Shown in pieces: positions 48,661 through 56,418 of a stretch of 64,000 nucleotides of DNA. The position numbers were made by a program, and so were the translations under genes. Each line of letters opens with the position of its first letter. The stretch's first letter is position 1. The DNA comes from Pseudomonas sp. LD120. GTDB taxonomy: Bacteria > Pseudomonadota > Gammaproteobacteria > Pseudomonadales > Pseudomonadaceae. The notes below the pieces were generated by a model. The model did no database searches and had not been told where the DNA came from. It worked only from the letters and a program-made list of their open reading frames with translations. The stretch is from assembly GCF_009861525.1 (NCBI RefSeq), contig NZ_WVHL01000005.1, positions 1,488,001-1,552,000 on the forward strand, written 5' to 3'.

Positions 48661-48680
48661 CGGCCCCAGCGGCTGGGCCG
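48661..48680 (+). repeat. Hairpin before the tail-completion-like gene
   Basis: CGGCCC (48661-48666) pairs with GGGCCG (48675-48680) with further inner pairing. CCTTTTCTGGAACTAGACA then leads to the next ATG. It is one of a series of similar hairpins at gene borders in this operon. Confidence 0.55.
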
Positions 48681-48705
48681 CCTCGACCTTTTCTGGAACT
48701 AGACA

Positions 48706-49227
48706 ATGAACGAACTGACCCAGCTAAAAGACGCCATCACGTCCACGATCAAGCTGGCGATGCCCCATCTGCATACGGTTGAGGCATTCCCCAAGGCGTT
48801 TGAAGGCGTCACTGAGCCGGCGCTCTACTTTGCCGTCACCGGCCTGGACCAGGCAGCCGATCCAGGTGACGGTCGCTGCTGCATGCGGGCCACTTTGGAG
48901 GCCCGGGTACGGGTTGACCCCGAGCTTGCACAGGCACCTTTGCAGACGGCCATTCTGGCGGCTCAGTTAATCGAGCTGCTGCGTGGTCAGCAGTGGGATC
49001 TGGACTTTGTCGAAGGCGCGACGGCGGTGTGGGCTAAGCCTGTTGGTACGGCTGCAGAGTCGGTTTACCGGGCCGAGTGGATCGTGCAGTGGCAGCAGCT
49101 TATCTACTTGGGCCAGGAGCAATGGTCCTGGCCGAATCAACCACCGGGTACGCTGGTATTGGGTTTCAGTCCCGACACTGGCCCCGGTCATGAGGGCGGC
49201 TACCAGTCGCCGGAGCACATGGCGTGA
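48706..49227 (+). CDS. Tailocin structural protein, possible tail terminator
   Basis: A 173-residue acidic protein found, by position, at the start of contractile-tail modules. I do not recognise a firm family. Its N-terminal LTQLKDAITSTIKLAMPHL and the internal CMRATLEARVRVD region resemble Mu-like gp37 proteins and other tail-completion proteins. The C-terminal ~35 residues are Gly/Pro-rich. It ends with a GTGA overlap into the spike gene. A role in capping the tail is inference. Confidence 0.55.
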   Translation: MNELTQLKDAITSTIKLAMPHLHTVEAFPKAFEGVTEPALYFAVTGLDQAADPGDGRCCMRATLEARVRVDPELAQAPLQTAILAAQLIELLRGQQWDLDFVEGATAVWAKPVGTAAESVYRAEWIVQWQQLIYLGQEQWSWPNQPPGTLVLGFSPDTGPGHEGGYQSPEHMA

Positions 49228-49814
49228 GTTACGTGTCTGCAAGCCACGACCGCATGATTGCCGGCCTGATCCTGCCTTGCAGCGTGGTCGGCGTGGATCT
49301 GGCTGCCGGCCTGGTACGGGTTTCCGATGGCGCCGGCTGGACCAGCGCCTGGTTGCGCTGGCACAGCCAGGCCGCCGGCAAGGCCCGGCACTGGCGGGCG
49401 CCGAGCCTGGGGGAGCAGGGCGTGCTGATCAGCCCCAGCGGCGAGCCGGCCCAGGGTACTTTCGTTCCCGGGCTGTATGGCAACGCCGGTCCCCAGCCGG
49501 ACAACCGTGACCACGTCGAGGTCTGGCGTTTCGAGGATGGCGGCTCGCTGGTCTATGACTGGCAAGCCAAGAGTTACAGCATCAGCCTGCCCAGCGGCAC
49601 GGTGACCATTCAGGTCGGCGGCAGCTCGGCGGTGGTGACCGACAGCGCCCTGACCGGCAAGGCCGACAGCATCACCCTGAGCGGAGCGATCACCTTGAAT
49701 GGCGACGTGCACATCAACGGTGGGAGCCTGAAACATAACGGGGTCAACGTCGGTTCGACCCACACCCATCTGGGTGTGATGCCGGGTCCCGGTTCAACTG
49801 CAACGCCGCAGTGA
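49224..49814 (+). CDS. Baseplate spike protein gpV
   Basis: A 196-residue P2 gpV-type spike that pierces the target outer membrane. An N-terminal OB-fold (about 15-90; GEQGVLISPSG, GTFVPGLYGN) is followed by a triple-stranded beta-helix with short repeats (about 110-180) and a tip containing GSTHTHLGV, the HxH motif which binds iron at the apex in P2 and phi92 spikes. The start is GTG, overlapping the previous stop by 4 bases. Confidence 0.92.
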   Translation: MSYVSASHDRMIAGLILPCSVVGVDLAAGLVRVSDGAGWTSAWLRWHSQAAGKARHWRAPSLGEQGVLISPSGEPAQGTFVPGLYGNAGPQPDNRDHVEVWRFEDGGSLVYDWQAKSYSISLPSGTVTIQVGGSSAVVTDSALTGKADSITLSGAITLNGDVHINGGSLKHNGVNVGSTHTHLGVMPGPGSTATPQ

Positions 49815-49870
49815 TCCATGCGGGTCTTGGTCCTCACGACTCGGCGCTCACCTATCACCGAACATCCATC

Positions 49871-49894
49871 AACCCGCCCCGAGCGGTTTTTTTG
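49871..49894 (+). repeat. Terminator-like hairpin before the 67-residue gene
   Basis: AACC(C)GC and GCGGTT arms with one bulged C, then T7 and GTACCCGGAGAATCCA before the ATG. Part of the series of border hairpins. Confidence 0.5.
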
Positions 49895-49909
49895 TACCCG
49901 GAGAATCCA

Positions 49910-50113
49910 ATGCCCACCCTCAAGAAAACCCCCGGACGCCCAGCGGGCGCCGGCGCTGTGGTGTTTCGCGACAGCCTTTACACCTCGCGCAATTTGATCC
50001 TGCCGGATGGCCGCCAGTTACTGGTGCTCCAGGGGCGGGTGTCGGTCAAGGCCGGCGACCGCGTTGCCCTGGACTACCTCGCCAGCCACCCGGATCTGCA
50101 AGTACAGGAGTAA
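49910..50113 (+). CDS. Small conserved-looking tailocin protein, function unknown
   Basis: A 67-residue protein starting MPTLKKTPGRPAGAGAVVFR at 49910 with RBS GGAG. The core reads VVFRDSLYTSRNLILPDG and ends ALDYLASHPDLQVQE. Small proteins of this kind lie between V and W in tail modules, and one of similar look (DUF2635-like, gp38) occurs in Mu-like tails: the 60-residue protein at 63047 also has the x-GR-VPDPE/LPD-GR pattern. Assignment is tentative. Confidence 0.6.
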   Translation: MPTLKKTPGRPAGAGAVVFRDSLYTSRNLILPDGRQLLVLQGRVSVKAGDRVALDYLASHPDLQVQE

Positions 50114-50117
50114 GGCG

Positions 50118-50444
50118 ATGATCGGAATGGATCGCCGTACCGGCCTGTCGCTGTCCGGCATCGAGCATGTGCGGCAGTCCATCGAGGACATCCTGACCAC
50201 ACCCCTGGGCAGCCGGCGGATGCGCCCGGAGTACGGCAGCAACCTGCGCCGTTACGTCGACTTGCCGGTAACCGGCGGCTGGAAAAGCGCGGTGCAGGCT
50301 GAAGTGGCCCGGGCGCTGTTGCGTTGGGAGCCACGCTTGAAACTGGAGCGGGTACGAGTCGTCGCGGTGATGGAGGGTCAGATCAGCTTTCAACTGACCG
50401 GCCAGTACCTGGGCGATAGCGCAGTTTTGGAGGTGACGGCATGA
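50118..50444 (+). CDS. Baseplate wedge protein gpW (gp25-like)
   Basis: A 108-residue GPW/gp25-family baseplate protein. The core IRQSIEDILTTPLGSR-like segment (VRQSIEDILTTPLGSRRMRP) and EYGSNLRRYVD are diagnostic. It helps anchor the sheath to the baseplate. The start at 50118 is chosen within a longer open frame because homology begins there. ATGA overlap with J. Confidence 0.92.
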   Translation: MIGMDRRTGLSLSGIEHVRQSIEDILTTPLGSRRMRPEYGSNLRRYVDLPVTGGWKSAVQAEVARALLRWEPRLKLERVRVVAVMEGQISFQLTGQYLGDSAVLEVTA

Positions 50445-51322
50445 GTACGTTGGACCTGTCGGCGCTGCCGGCACCCCAGGTGCTTGAAGCCCTGGATTTC
50501 GAGGCCTTGTACCAGGGCAAACTGGACACCTTTCGTCGGCATATGGGCGAGAACTGGACGGCCAACCTGGAAAGCGACCCGGTGAACAAACTGCTGGAGG
50601 TCTCGGCTTACGCTGACATGCTGCTGCGAGCCCGGGTCAACGACGCCGCCAAGGCGTTGCTGCTGGCCCACGCCCAGGGTACGGACCTGGATCACCTGGC
50701 GGCCAACGTCAAACTGCAGCGCCTGGTGATCCAGCCCGGTGACCCGCAGGCGGTGCCGCCGGTGGAGGAGGTCAAGGAAGCTGACGACGCTCTGCGCGAG
50801 CGTGTCCAGTTGGCTTACGAAGGCCTGACCACGGCCGGGCCGCGCAACAGCTACATCCTGCATGCCCGCAATGCTTCCGCGCTGGTAGCAGACGCCGAGG
50901 CCGAAAGCCCGGCACCGGCCCGGGTGACGGTCACGGTGCTGAGCCTGGAAGGCAATGGCGCGGCCAGTCCGGACTTGCTGGCGACCGTTGCCGCAGCCCT
51001 CAATGATGAAGACGTGCGACCGCTCGGCGACCGGGTCACGGTCCAGAGTGCCCAGGTCTTGCCGTATCGCATCGACGCGGTGCTGCACATGAAGGGCTCC
51101 GGCCCGGAAGGTGATGCTGCCCTGGCAGAAGCCGAGCGCAAGCTGGCTGCCTGGGTCAACCCACGCCGGCGCCTGGGCATCGAGGTGGCCCGTTCGGCCA
51201 TTGATGCGCAGTTGCATGTGGCCGGCGTGGCTCGGGTCGATCTGGCGGGTTGGCAAGACATCACCCCAACCAAGGCTCAAGCGGCGTATTGCACTGGTTA
51301 CAGCGTCACGCTGGGGAGCTGA
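50441..51322 (+). CDS. Baseplate wedge protein gpJ
   Basis: A 293-residue baseplate J-like protein forming the wedge periphery with W and I. Features: DFEALYQGKLDTFRR near the N-terminus, LAHAQGTDLDHLAANV, and ERVQLAYEGLTTAGPRNSY, all typical of P2 gpJ relatives. The gene ends one base before the gpI start codon. Confidence 0.92.
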   Translation: MSTLDLSALPAPQVLEALDFEALYQGKLDTFRRHMGENWTANLESDPVNKLLEVSAYADMLLRARVNDAAKALLLAHAQGTDLDHLAANVKLQRLVIQPGDPQAVPPVEEVKEADDALRERVQLAYEGLTTAGPRNSYILHARNASALVADAEAESPAPARVTVTVLSLEGNGAASPDLLATVAAALNDEDVRPLGDRVTVQSAQVLPYRIDAVLHMKGSGPEGDAALAEAERKLAAWVNPRRRLGIEVARSAIDAQLHVAGVARVDLAGWQDITPTKAQAAYCTGYSVTLGS

Positions 51323-51323
51323 G

Positions 51324-51929
51324 ATGAGCAGCCTATTGCCGATCAATAGCACGCTGCTGGAGCGCGCCCTTGAGGCGGCCAGCGCAGGCGATACCGCCAT
51401 CATGCTGCGCACCCTGTACAACCCGTCCACCTGCCCGGTGCATTTGCTACCGCAACTGGCCTGGGCCTGGTCGGTGGATCGCTGGGACCCGGGCTGGAGC
51501 GAGACGGTCAAGCGCAACGCCATTCGTGCCTCGTACTTCATCCACGCTCGCAAAGGCACCATCGGTGCGCTGCGCCGGGTGGTTGAACCCCTGGGCTACC
51601 TGATCGAAGTGGTCGAATGGTGGCAGACGGTCCCTGAAGGCGAACCGGCCACCTTTGCCTTGAAGGTTGGGGTGCTGGACACCGGCATCAGCGAACAGAC
51701 GTACCAGGAGCTGACCCGGCTCATCGACGACGCCAGGCCTGTCAGCCGGCACATGACCGGGCTTGCCATCAGCCTGGAAAGCTCCGGTGTCATTGGCTAC
51801 AGCGCCTACGTGGATCAAGGCGAAGTGCTCGACGTTTATCCCCCGACACCCCGCGATATTGAAGTGACCGGCCGTTATGGCCAGGTCATGTGTATTGATG
51901 AAACAGACACCCTGGATGTGTACTCATGA
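51324..51929 (+). CDS. Tail protein gpI
   Basis: A 201-residue P2 gpI-family baseplate protein that links the wedge to the tail fibres. It begins MSSLLPINSTLLERAL and contains LLPQLAWAWSVDRWDPGWSE and RNAIRASYFIHARKGTIGAL, hallmark segments. The open frame starts earlier but the ATG after the gpJ stop is the natural start. ATGA overlap with the fibre gene. Confidence 0.92.
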   Translation: MSSLLPINSTLLERALEAASAGDTAIMLRTLYNPSTCPVHLLPQLAWAWSVDRWDPGWSETVKRNAIRASYFIHARKGTIGALRRVVEPLGYLIEVVEWWQTVPEGEPATFALKVGVLDTGISEQTYQELTRLIDDARPVSRHMTGLAISLESSGVIGYSAYVDQGEVLDVYPPTPRDIEVTGRYGQVMCIDETDTLDVYS

Positions 51930-52951
51930 TTGATTCCAACAGTCAGTTCTTCGCCATCCTCACGGCAGTGGGCGAGGCGAAACAGGCCAACGCCACGGCC
52001 CTAGGCACGCCCTGGACCTTCAAGGAAATGGCGGTCGGCGATGCCAACGGCACCGACCCCATCCCGAACCGGGCTCAGACCAAGCTGATCAGCGAATGGC
52101 GCCGTGCTCCGGTCAACCAAGTGCGCACCGACCCGGCCAACCCCAACATCATCATCACCGAACAAGTGATCCCGCCTGATGTTGGCGGTCGCTGGATCCG
52201 CGAGATCGGCCTGTTCGACGCAGACGACGACCTGGTGGCGGTGGCCAACTGCGCCCCGAGCTTCAAGCCCCTGCTGGCCCAGGGCACCGGCAAGACCCAA
52301 GTCATCCGCATGAACTTCATCGTCGCCAATACCGCGCAGATCGTGTTGAAGATTGATCCGGCGGTGGTGCTTGCTACCCGCCAGTATGTGGACGACACCC
52401 TGTCTGCTGCACTTCCGGCGGATAAGGTGGCTGGTACTTATCGACAAGTCACGATCGATAAACGAGGCATAGTTGTTAGTGGTATCAACCCCACAACTCT
52501 GTCTGGTTATGGGATTGCAGATGGGGCAACAAAGGCAGAACTGACTAGCGCAGTCAGCAAGCTCCTTCCCATAACGGGTGGACGGTTGCAGGGCTCAATA
52601 TTACTGTCGAGTGAAGGTAGCGACTCTCCGGAGTTTGGATGGGTGACGCCCAGCAGCGAAGCCCGCATGGATCTTCTGAATGACAATGTGAGGATTTTTG
52701 CAAATTATGGCGGGGAAACAATAACGCCGCTTCTTCTGAGCCTTGCCAACAAGTCCGCAACCGTCTTTGGCAACTTGCTATGGGACGCCGCCAATTTTGA
52801 CCCGACACACAAAGCAGACAAGGCGACCACCCTTGCGGGATACGGCATCACCGATGCATTGCCGGCCAACCGTTTTATCTACTCTCCAAATGCCCCTAAA
52901 CCAACTGACGGGTCGGTTGGTACGCTTTGGCTGCAATACGAGGAACCATAA
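51926..52951 (+). CDS. Tail fibre protein (gpH-like)
   Basis: A 341-residue receptor-binding fibre. Residues 1-155 form the conserved baseplate-attachment domain (QFFAILTAVGEAKQANA, GGRWIREIGLFDADDDLVAVAN). Two short stalk repeats follow, TTLSGYGIADG and TTLAGYGITDA, and a C-terminal LWLQYEEP. It is short for a P2 fibre (over 600 residues), consistent with a separate tip protein. The codon use and base content shift from about 52430 onward, a sign of exchange in the specificity part. The stop overlaps the next start (TAATG). Confidence 0.9.
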   Translation: MIDSNSQFFAILTAVGEAKQANATALGTPWTFKEMAVGDANGTDPIPNRAQTKLISEWRRAPVNQVRTDPANPNIIITEQVIPPDVGGRWIREIGLFDADDDLVAVANCAPSFKPLLAQGTGKTQVIRMNFIVANTAQIVLKIDPAVVLATRQYVDDTLSAALPADKVAGTYRQVTIDKRGIVVSGINPTTLSGYGIADGATKAELTSAVSKLLPITGGRLQGSILLSSEGSDSPEFGWVTPSSEARMDLLNDNVRIFANYGGETITPLLLSLANKSATVFGNLLWDAANFDPTHKADKATTLAGYGITDALPANRFIYSPNAPKPTDGSVGTLWLQYEEP

Positions 52952-53721
52952 TGAACTTCCACGTAAAGCTGGATGGAGGTTACCGACCCGGTGTTATGCC
53001 TTATGTAAAGCTTGCAGATGGCTGGCGAGAAGGGGCAGAGCTGTTCATCAAAACCGAAAGTGGGTGGCGCACGGTCTGGCGTCGAACCGTTGTCTTTATC
53101 AACACAGTAGAACGAGCAGGTGCGAGCATTTTTGACCTCATGGGCAAGCCGACCAAAGCGCGACGTTATCTCTTTATCAACCGGGCAATGATTTACGGCG
53201 GTGGTACGGGGTTTTCATTGAGAACGGGAGTCTTTCCACCAGGCTCCACGCTAAAAATCGTCAATGAACACTACATCCGTGGTGCGGGTGGCGCGGGGGC
53301 TTATCCCGCTCGGCCCTTGCCAGGCGCCACAGCTGTTGTTCTTGATTTCCCTGCAACGCTCGATAACCGCAATGGCTACATTTTCGGTGGCGGAGGTGGC
53401 GGCGGGGATGCCTACTGGCCCAACGTACTGCATACCGGCGGTGGTGGCGGCGCTGGACGTCCTGGCGGCGCAGGCGGCGGGATGTATCAAGTTTCTACTT
53501 ACGGCTATGGCTACCCAGCGGCAGGCAGTTTGGATGCTGGTGGCGCTGGGGGCTGGTATACAGCCGGATGGAGCGGTGGCGCAGGCGGCGCTCCTGGTAG
53601 CCCTGGTGTCGCGTCGACCAATGCACCTGGTGCTGGCGGCTATTCGATTGAGAAAAATGGCAACAACTTGATCTTTGAAGGGGGCGATAGCCCTGATCGA
53701 GTAAAGGGGAATATCTTGTGA
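52951..53721 (+). CDS. Glycine-rich tail fibre tip/adhesin (gp38-like)
   Basis: A 256-residue protein. The first ~110 residues look like an attachment domain (YVKLADGWREGAELFIKTESG). Residues from about 110 onward hold several glycine-rich runs (GAGGAGAYP, GGGGGGGD, GGGGGAGRPGGAGGG, GGAGGAPGSPG) separated by variable aromatic-rich segments. This pattern is known from gp38 adhesins of T-even phages such as S16, where glycine runs form polyglycine-II helices that display receptor-binding loops. It probably sets target range together with the fibre. Lower GC than flanking genes. Confidence 0.7.
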   Translation: MNFHVKLDGGYRPGVMPYVKLADGWREGAELFIKTESGWRTVWRRTVVFINTVERAGASIFDLMGKPTKARRYLFINRAMIYGGGTGFSLRTGVFPPGSTLKIVNEHYIRGAGGAGAYPARPLPGATAVVLDFPATLDNRNGYIFGGGGGGGDAYWPNVLHTGGGGGAGRPGGAGGGMYQVSTYGYGYPAAGSLDAGGAGGWYTAGWSGGAGGAPGSPGVASTNAPGAGGYSIEKNGNNLIFEGGDSPDRVKGNIL

Positions 53722-54170
53722 ATGGATTTAAAGTTCTCTCTGTGTCGGCTACTGCCGGCACCATGCTTGTCGACTGGGGAAATGTGACGTTAAACCACTA
53801 CATTCCCCAAGAAATCTTGACTAACCCCGATATCGACTCGGTGGTATTGGCAAAAGTCATCGAAGGTATGCGGCCGGCACCAGCTGTCACGTTGCCGCTG
53901 CCTGATGCGCTCCACGCTATAGTAGAACCGTTCAACCAGGGTGAGGATGAACGAATCTGGCGAGCTGCCGAGTTGGCGGCCGTTACATGGTTGCGCGACC
54001 GCCATCGAGATCAGCTTGAAATCAAAGTTCCTACAGCCCTTTCGGACAATCAGTACAACGAGCTGCTTGTGTACATGCAATCGCTACGCGACTGGCCCCA
54101 ATCCCCGGACTTCCCACAAGCCGAGCACCGCCCGGTAGCCCCCTCCTGGATCGCCGAGCAAACCCAATAA
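53718..54170 (+). CDS. Tail fibre assembly chaperone
   Basis: A 150-residue protein whose C-terminal half (LSDNQYNELLVYMQSLRDWP and FPQAEHRPVAPSW) matches the phage tail assembly chaperone pattern in which a D-x-x-x-Y-L-x-x-L-R-D-x-P motif is followed by a terminal Pro/Trp element. The GTG start overlaps the adhesin stop by 4 bases, so chaperone and tip are coupled. It closes the fibre cassette and is followed by a terminator. Confidence 0.75.
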   Translation: MNGFKVLSVSATAGTMLVDWGNVTLNHYIPQEILTNPDIDSVVLAKVIEGMRPAPAVTLPLPDALHAIVEPFNQGEDERIWRAAELAAVTWLRDRHRDQLEIKVPTALSDNQYNELLVYMQSLRDWPQSPDFPQAEHRPVAPSWIAEQTQ

Positions 54171-54198
54171 ACGCCCCGCACCGACGGGGCGTTTTGTT
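54171..54198 (+). terminator. Intrinsic terminator after the fibre cassette
   Basis: ACGCCCCG (54171-54178), loop CACCGA, CGGGGCGT (54185-54192) followed by TTTGTTT. A full terminator by sequence, inside what must be one structural gene set. Confidence 0.8.
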
Positions 54199-54227
54199 TC
54201 CCGCTCCCACTAATCAATCATCCCTAC

Positions 54228-54252
54228 AAGCCCCCTTCACCGGGGGCTTTTT
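54228..54252 (+). terminator. Second terminator-like hairpin, just before the sheath gene
   Basis: AAGCCCCC (54228-54235), loop TTCACC, GGGGGCTT (54242-54249) and T5, then CATGTCTGGAGTTTATCC to the sheath ATG. It duplicates the terminator 50 bases upstream. Confidence 0.75.
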
Positions 54253-54270
54253 CATGTCTGGAGTTTATCC

Positions 54271-55437
54271 ATGAGTGGTTTTTTCCACGGCGTTACCGTT
54301 ACCAACGTCGACACCGGCTCGCGCACGATTTCGCTGCCGTCGTCTTCGATCATCGGCCTGGTGGACACTTTCACCGAAGGCCCAGGCGTCACCGCCAAGG
54401 TCAACGACCTGCTGCTGATCACCAGCGAGCGCGAGGCCATTGCGGCCTGGGGCCCGGATGCGGCCATCACCAAGGCCTGCCAGGCCATCTACCAGCGGGC
54501 CAAGGCGGTGATCGTCGCCTGTGGCGTGGCCAAGATGACCGACGCGGCCGAGCAGACTTCGGCGATCATCGGCGGGGTGCTGGCCGACGGTAAGCGTACC
54601 GGTCTGCAGGCGCTGCTGGACGGCAAGAGCCGTTTCAACGCCCAGCCACGTCTGCTGGTTACCCCCAAGCACAGCTCGACCCTGGCGGTCGGTACCGCCC
54701 TGGTGGCCCTGGCCGACAAGCTGCGTGGCCTGGCCATTCTCGATGGTCCCAATACCACTGACGAAGCGGCCATGGCCTACGCCAAGAACTTCGGCGCCAA
54801 GCGCGCCTATATGGTCGACCCGGGTGTTCAGCACTGGGACAACGGCGCCAATGCCACCCTCGATGCGCCGGCCTCGGCCTGGGTTGCCGGTCTGTTTGCC
54901 TGGACCGACAACGAGTACGGCTTCTGGGCCTCGCCGTCGAACAAGGAGTTCGTCGGCATCACCGGTACCACGCGGCCGATCGAGTTCCTCGACGGCGATG
55001 AAACCTGCCGCGCCAACCTGCTGAACAACGCCAACATCACCACCATCATTCGTGATGCGGGCTTCCGCCTGTGGGGCAACCGCACGCTGTCCAGCGATCC
55101 GAAATGGGCCTTCGTCACCCGGGTGCGGACCATGGACATCGTCATGGACGCCATCCTCTTCGGCCACAAATGGGCCGTGGACCGCTCGATCACCGCGACC
55201 TACGTCAAGGATGTGACCGAGGGCCTGCAGGCGTTCATGCGTGATCTGAAGAACCAGGGCGCGATCATCAATTTCGAGGTCTACGCCGACACCGAGCTCA
55301 ACACCGCCAGCCAGTTGGAGCAGGGCAAGGTGTACTGGAACATCCGCTTCACCGACGTACCGCCCGCCGAAAACCCCAACTTCCGGGTCGAGGTCACCAA
55401 CCAGTGGTTGACCGAAGTCCTCGACCAAGCCGCTTAA
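54271..55437 (+). CDS. Contractile tail sheath protein (gpFI)
   Basis: A 388-residue P2 FI-family sheath subunit. N-terminal FFHGVTVTNVDTGSRTI and SIIGLVDTF, and C-terminal NTASQLEQGKVYWNIRFTDVPPAENPNF and LTEVLDQAA match P2-type sheaths that link neighbouring subunits by exchanged arms. Contraction drives the tube and spike through the target envelope. Strong RBS CTGGAG. Followed by the tube gene after 12 bases. Confidence 0.96.
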   Translation: MSGFFHGVTVTNVDTGSRTISLPSSSIIGLVDTFTEGPGVTAKVNDLLLITSEREAIAAWGPDAAITKACQAIYQRAKAVIVACGVAKMTDAAEQTSAIIGGVLADGKRTGLQALLDGKSRFNAQPRLLVTPKHSSTLAVGTALVALADKLRGLAILDGPNTTDEAAMAYAKNFGAKRAYMVDPGVQHWDNGANATLDAPASAWVAGLFAWTDNEYGFWASPSNKEFVGITGTTRPIEFLDGDETCRANLLNNANITTIIRDAGFRLWGNRTLSSDPKWAFVTRVRTMDIVMDAILFGHKWAVDRSITATYVKDVTEGLQAFMRDLKNQGAIINFEVYADTELNTASQLEQGKVYWNIRFTDVPPAENPNFRVEVTNQWLTEVLDQAA

Positions 55438-55449
55438 GGAGCCGCAGCA

Positions 55450-55959
55450 ATGGCAATGATTCCCGAAACCCTGGCGAACATGAACCTGTTCGTCGATGGC
55501 ATCAGCTTTCAAGGCGACGTGCCGAGCCTGACCCTGCCTAAGTTGACCCTCAAGACCGAGGAACACCGCGTCGGTGGCATGGATGTGCCGGTGGAGCTGG
55601 ACATGGGCATGGAGAAACAAGAGGCCGGCTTCACCACCACCGGCGTGCGCCGCGAGTCGCTGAAGATGTTCGGCCTGGCCGATGGCAGCGGCTTCAACGG
55701 TGTGTTCCGTGGCGCCTTCAAGGGCCTCAAGGGCAAGGTCACCCCGGTGATCGTCACCCTGCGCGGCCTGCTCAAAGAGGTCGACATGGGCGACTGGAAG
55801 TCCGGCGACAAGGCCGAGATCAAGCACAACGTGGCCCTGACCTACTACAAGCTGGAAGTCGACGGTCGCCTGATCTACGAGATTGATGCCCTGGGCATGA
55901 AGCGTGTGATCAACGGCGTCGACCAGCTCGCCGCGCAACGTTCGGCCCTGGGCCTGTAA
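55450..55959 (+). CDS. Tail tube protein (gpFII)
   Basis: A 169-residue P2 FII-family tube protein; hexameric rings of it form the rigid inner tube. IPETLANMNLFVDGISFQGD, GGMDVPVELDMGME and the C-terminal EIDALGMKRVINGVDQLA are typical. RBS AAGGAG before ATG. Lies directly between sheath and the E/E' chaperone gene, as in P2 and R-pyocins. Confidence 0.96.
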   Translation: MAMIPETLANMNLFVDGISFQGDVPSLTLPKLTLKTEEHRVGGMDVPVELDMGMEKQEAGFTTTGVRRESLKMFGLADGSGFNGVFRGAFKGLKGKVTPVIVTLRGLLKEVDMGDWKSGDKAEIKHNVALTYYKLEVDGRLIYEIDALGMKRVINGVDQLAAQRSALGL

Positions 55960-55971
55960 GGAAGACACCTC

Positions 55972-56277
55972 ATGTCTCAAACAATCGACAAGATTCCGTC
56001 CTGGATGACCCTGAGCAGCGACAGCGTGGTGCTGGCGCTGAGCAAGCCGGTGGAGATGAACGGCGTGGTCTGCGACCGGCTCACCCTGCGAGCGCCGACG
56101 GTGCGTGATGTGCGCGCCGCCAGTGCGGCCGGCGTTGGTGACGATGAACAGCGCGAGCTGATGCTGTTTGCCAGCCTCGCGCAAATCAGCACCAAGGACC
56201 TGGAGAGCATGGCACTCAAGGACTATCAGCGCCTGCAGGCCGGCTATTTTCGCCTGGTGCAAGACGACGAGCTTTGA
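55972..56277 (+). CDS. Tail assembly chaperone gpE
   Basis: A 101-residue protein of the P2 gpE position, between tube and tape measure. These chaperones bind the tape measure while the tube polymerises. VVCDRLTLRAPTVRDVRAA and an acidic end DDEL are visible. The last sense codon and stop are CTT TGA, the +1 slip sequence of the prfB gene; a +1 shift would continue into the E' frame and give a 138-residue product. Confidence 0.85.
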   Translation: MSQTIDKIPSWMTLSSDSVVLALSKPVEMNGVVCDRLTLRAPTVRDVRAASAAGVGDDEQRELMLFASLAQISTKDLESMALKDYQRLQAGYFRLVQDDEL

Positions 56278-56389
56278 TCCGGCGGTGATGAAGGTGGCGG
56301 CGAAACGGCTCGCTCGCGAGCTGCATTTCGCCGCCGAGGAAATCATGACCATGAGGTTTTCCGACATGGTCTGGTGGCTCACGGATTGA
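56276..56389 (+). CDS. E' extension of gpE, probably made by +1 frameshift
   Basis: A 37-residue extension in the +1 frame after CTT at 56272-56274, reading DPAVMKVAAKRLARELHF and ending EEIMTMRFSDMVWWLTD. The helical end with a Trp-rich tail resembles the P2 GpE+E' extension (a segment binding near W-x-D positions). In P2 it is made by a -1 shift; here the frame needs +1 (or -2). Independent initiation at ATG 56288 (33 residues) is the alternative, but no good RBS is seen. Confidence 0.65.
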   Translation, partial: DPAVMKVAAKRLARELHFAAEEIMTMRFSDMVWWLTD

Positions 56390-56418
56390 GCCCGTCACCC
56401 AAGGATCAGGAGTAGCAG

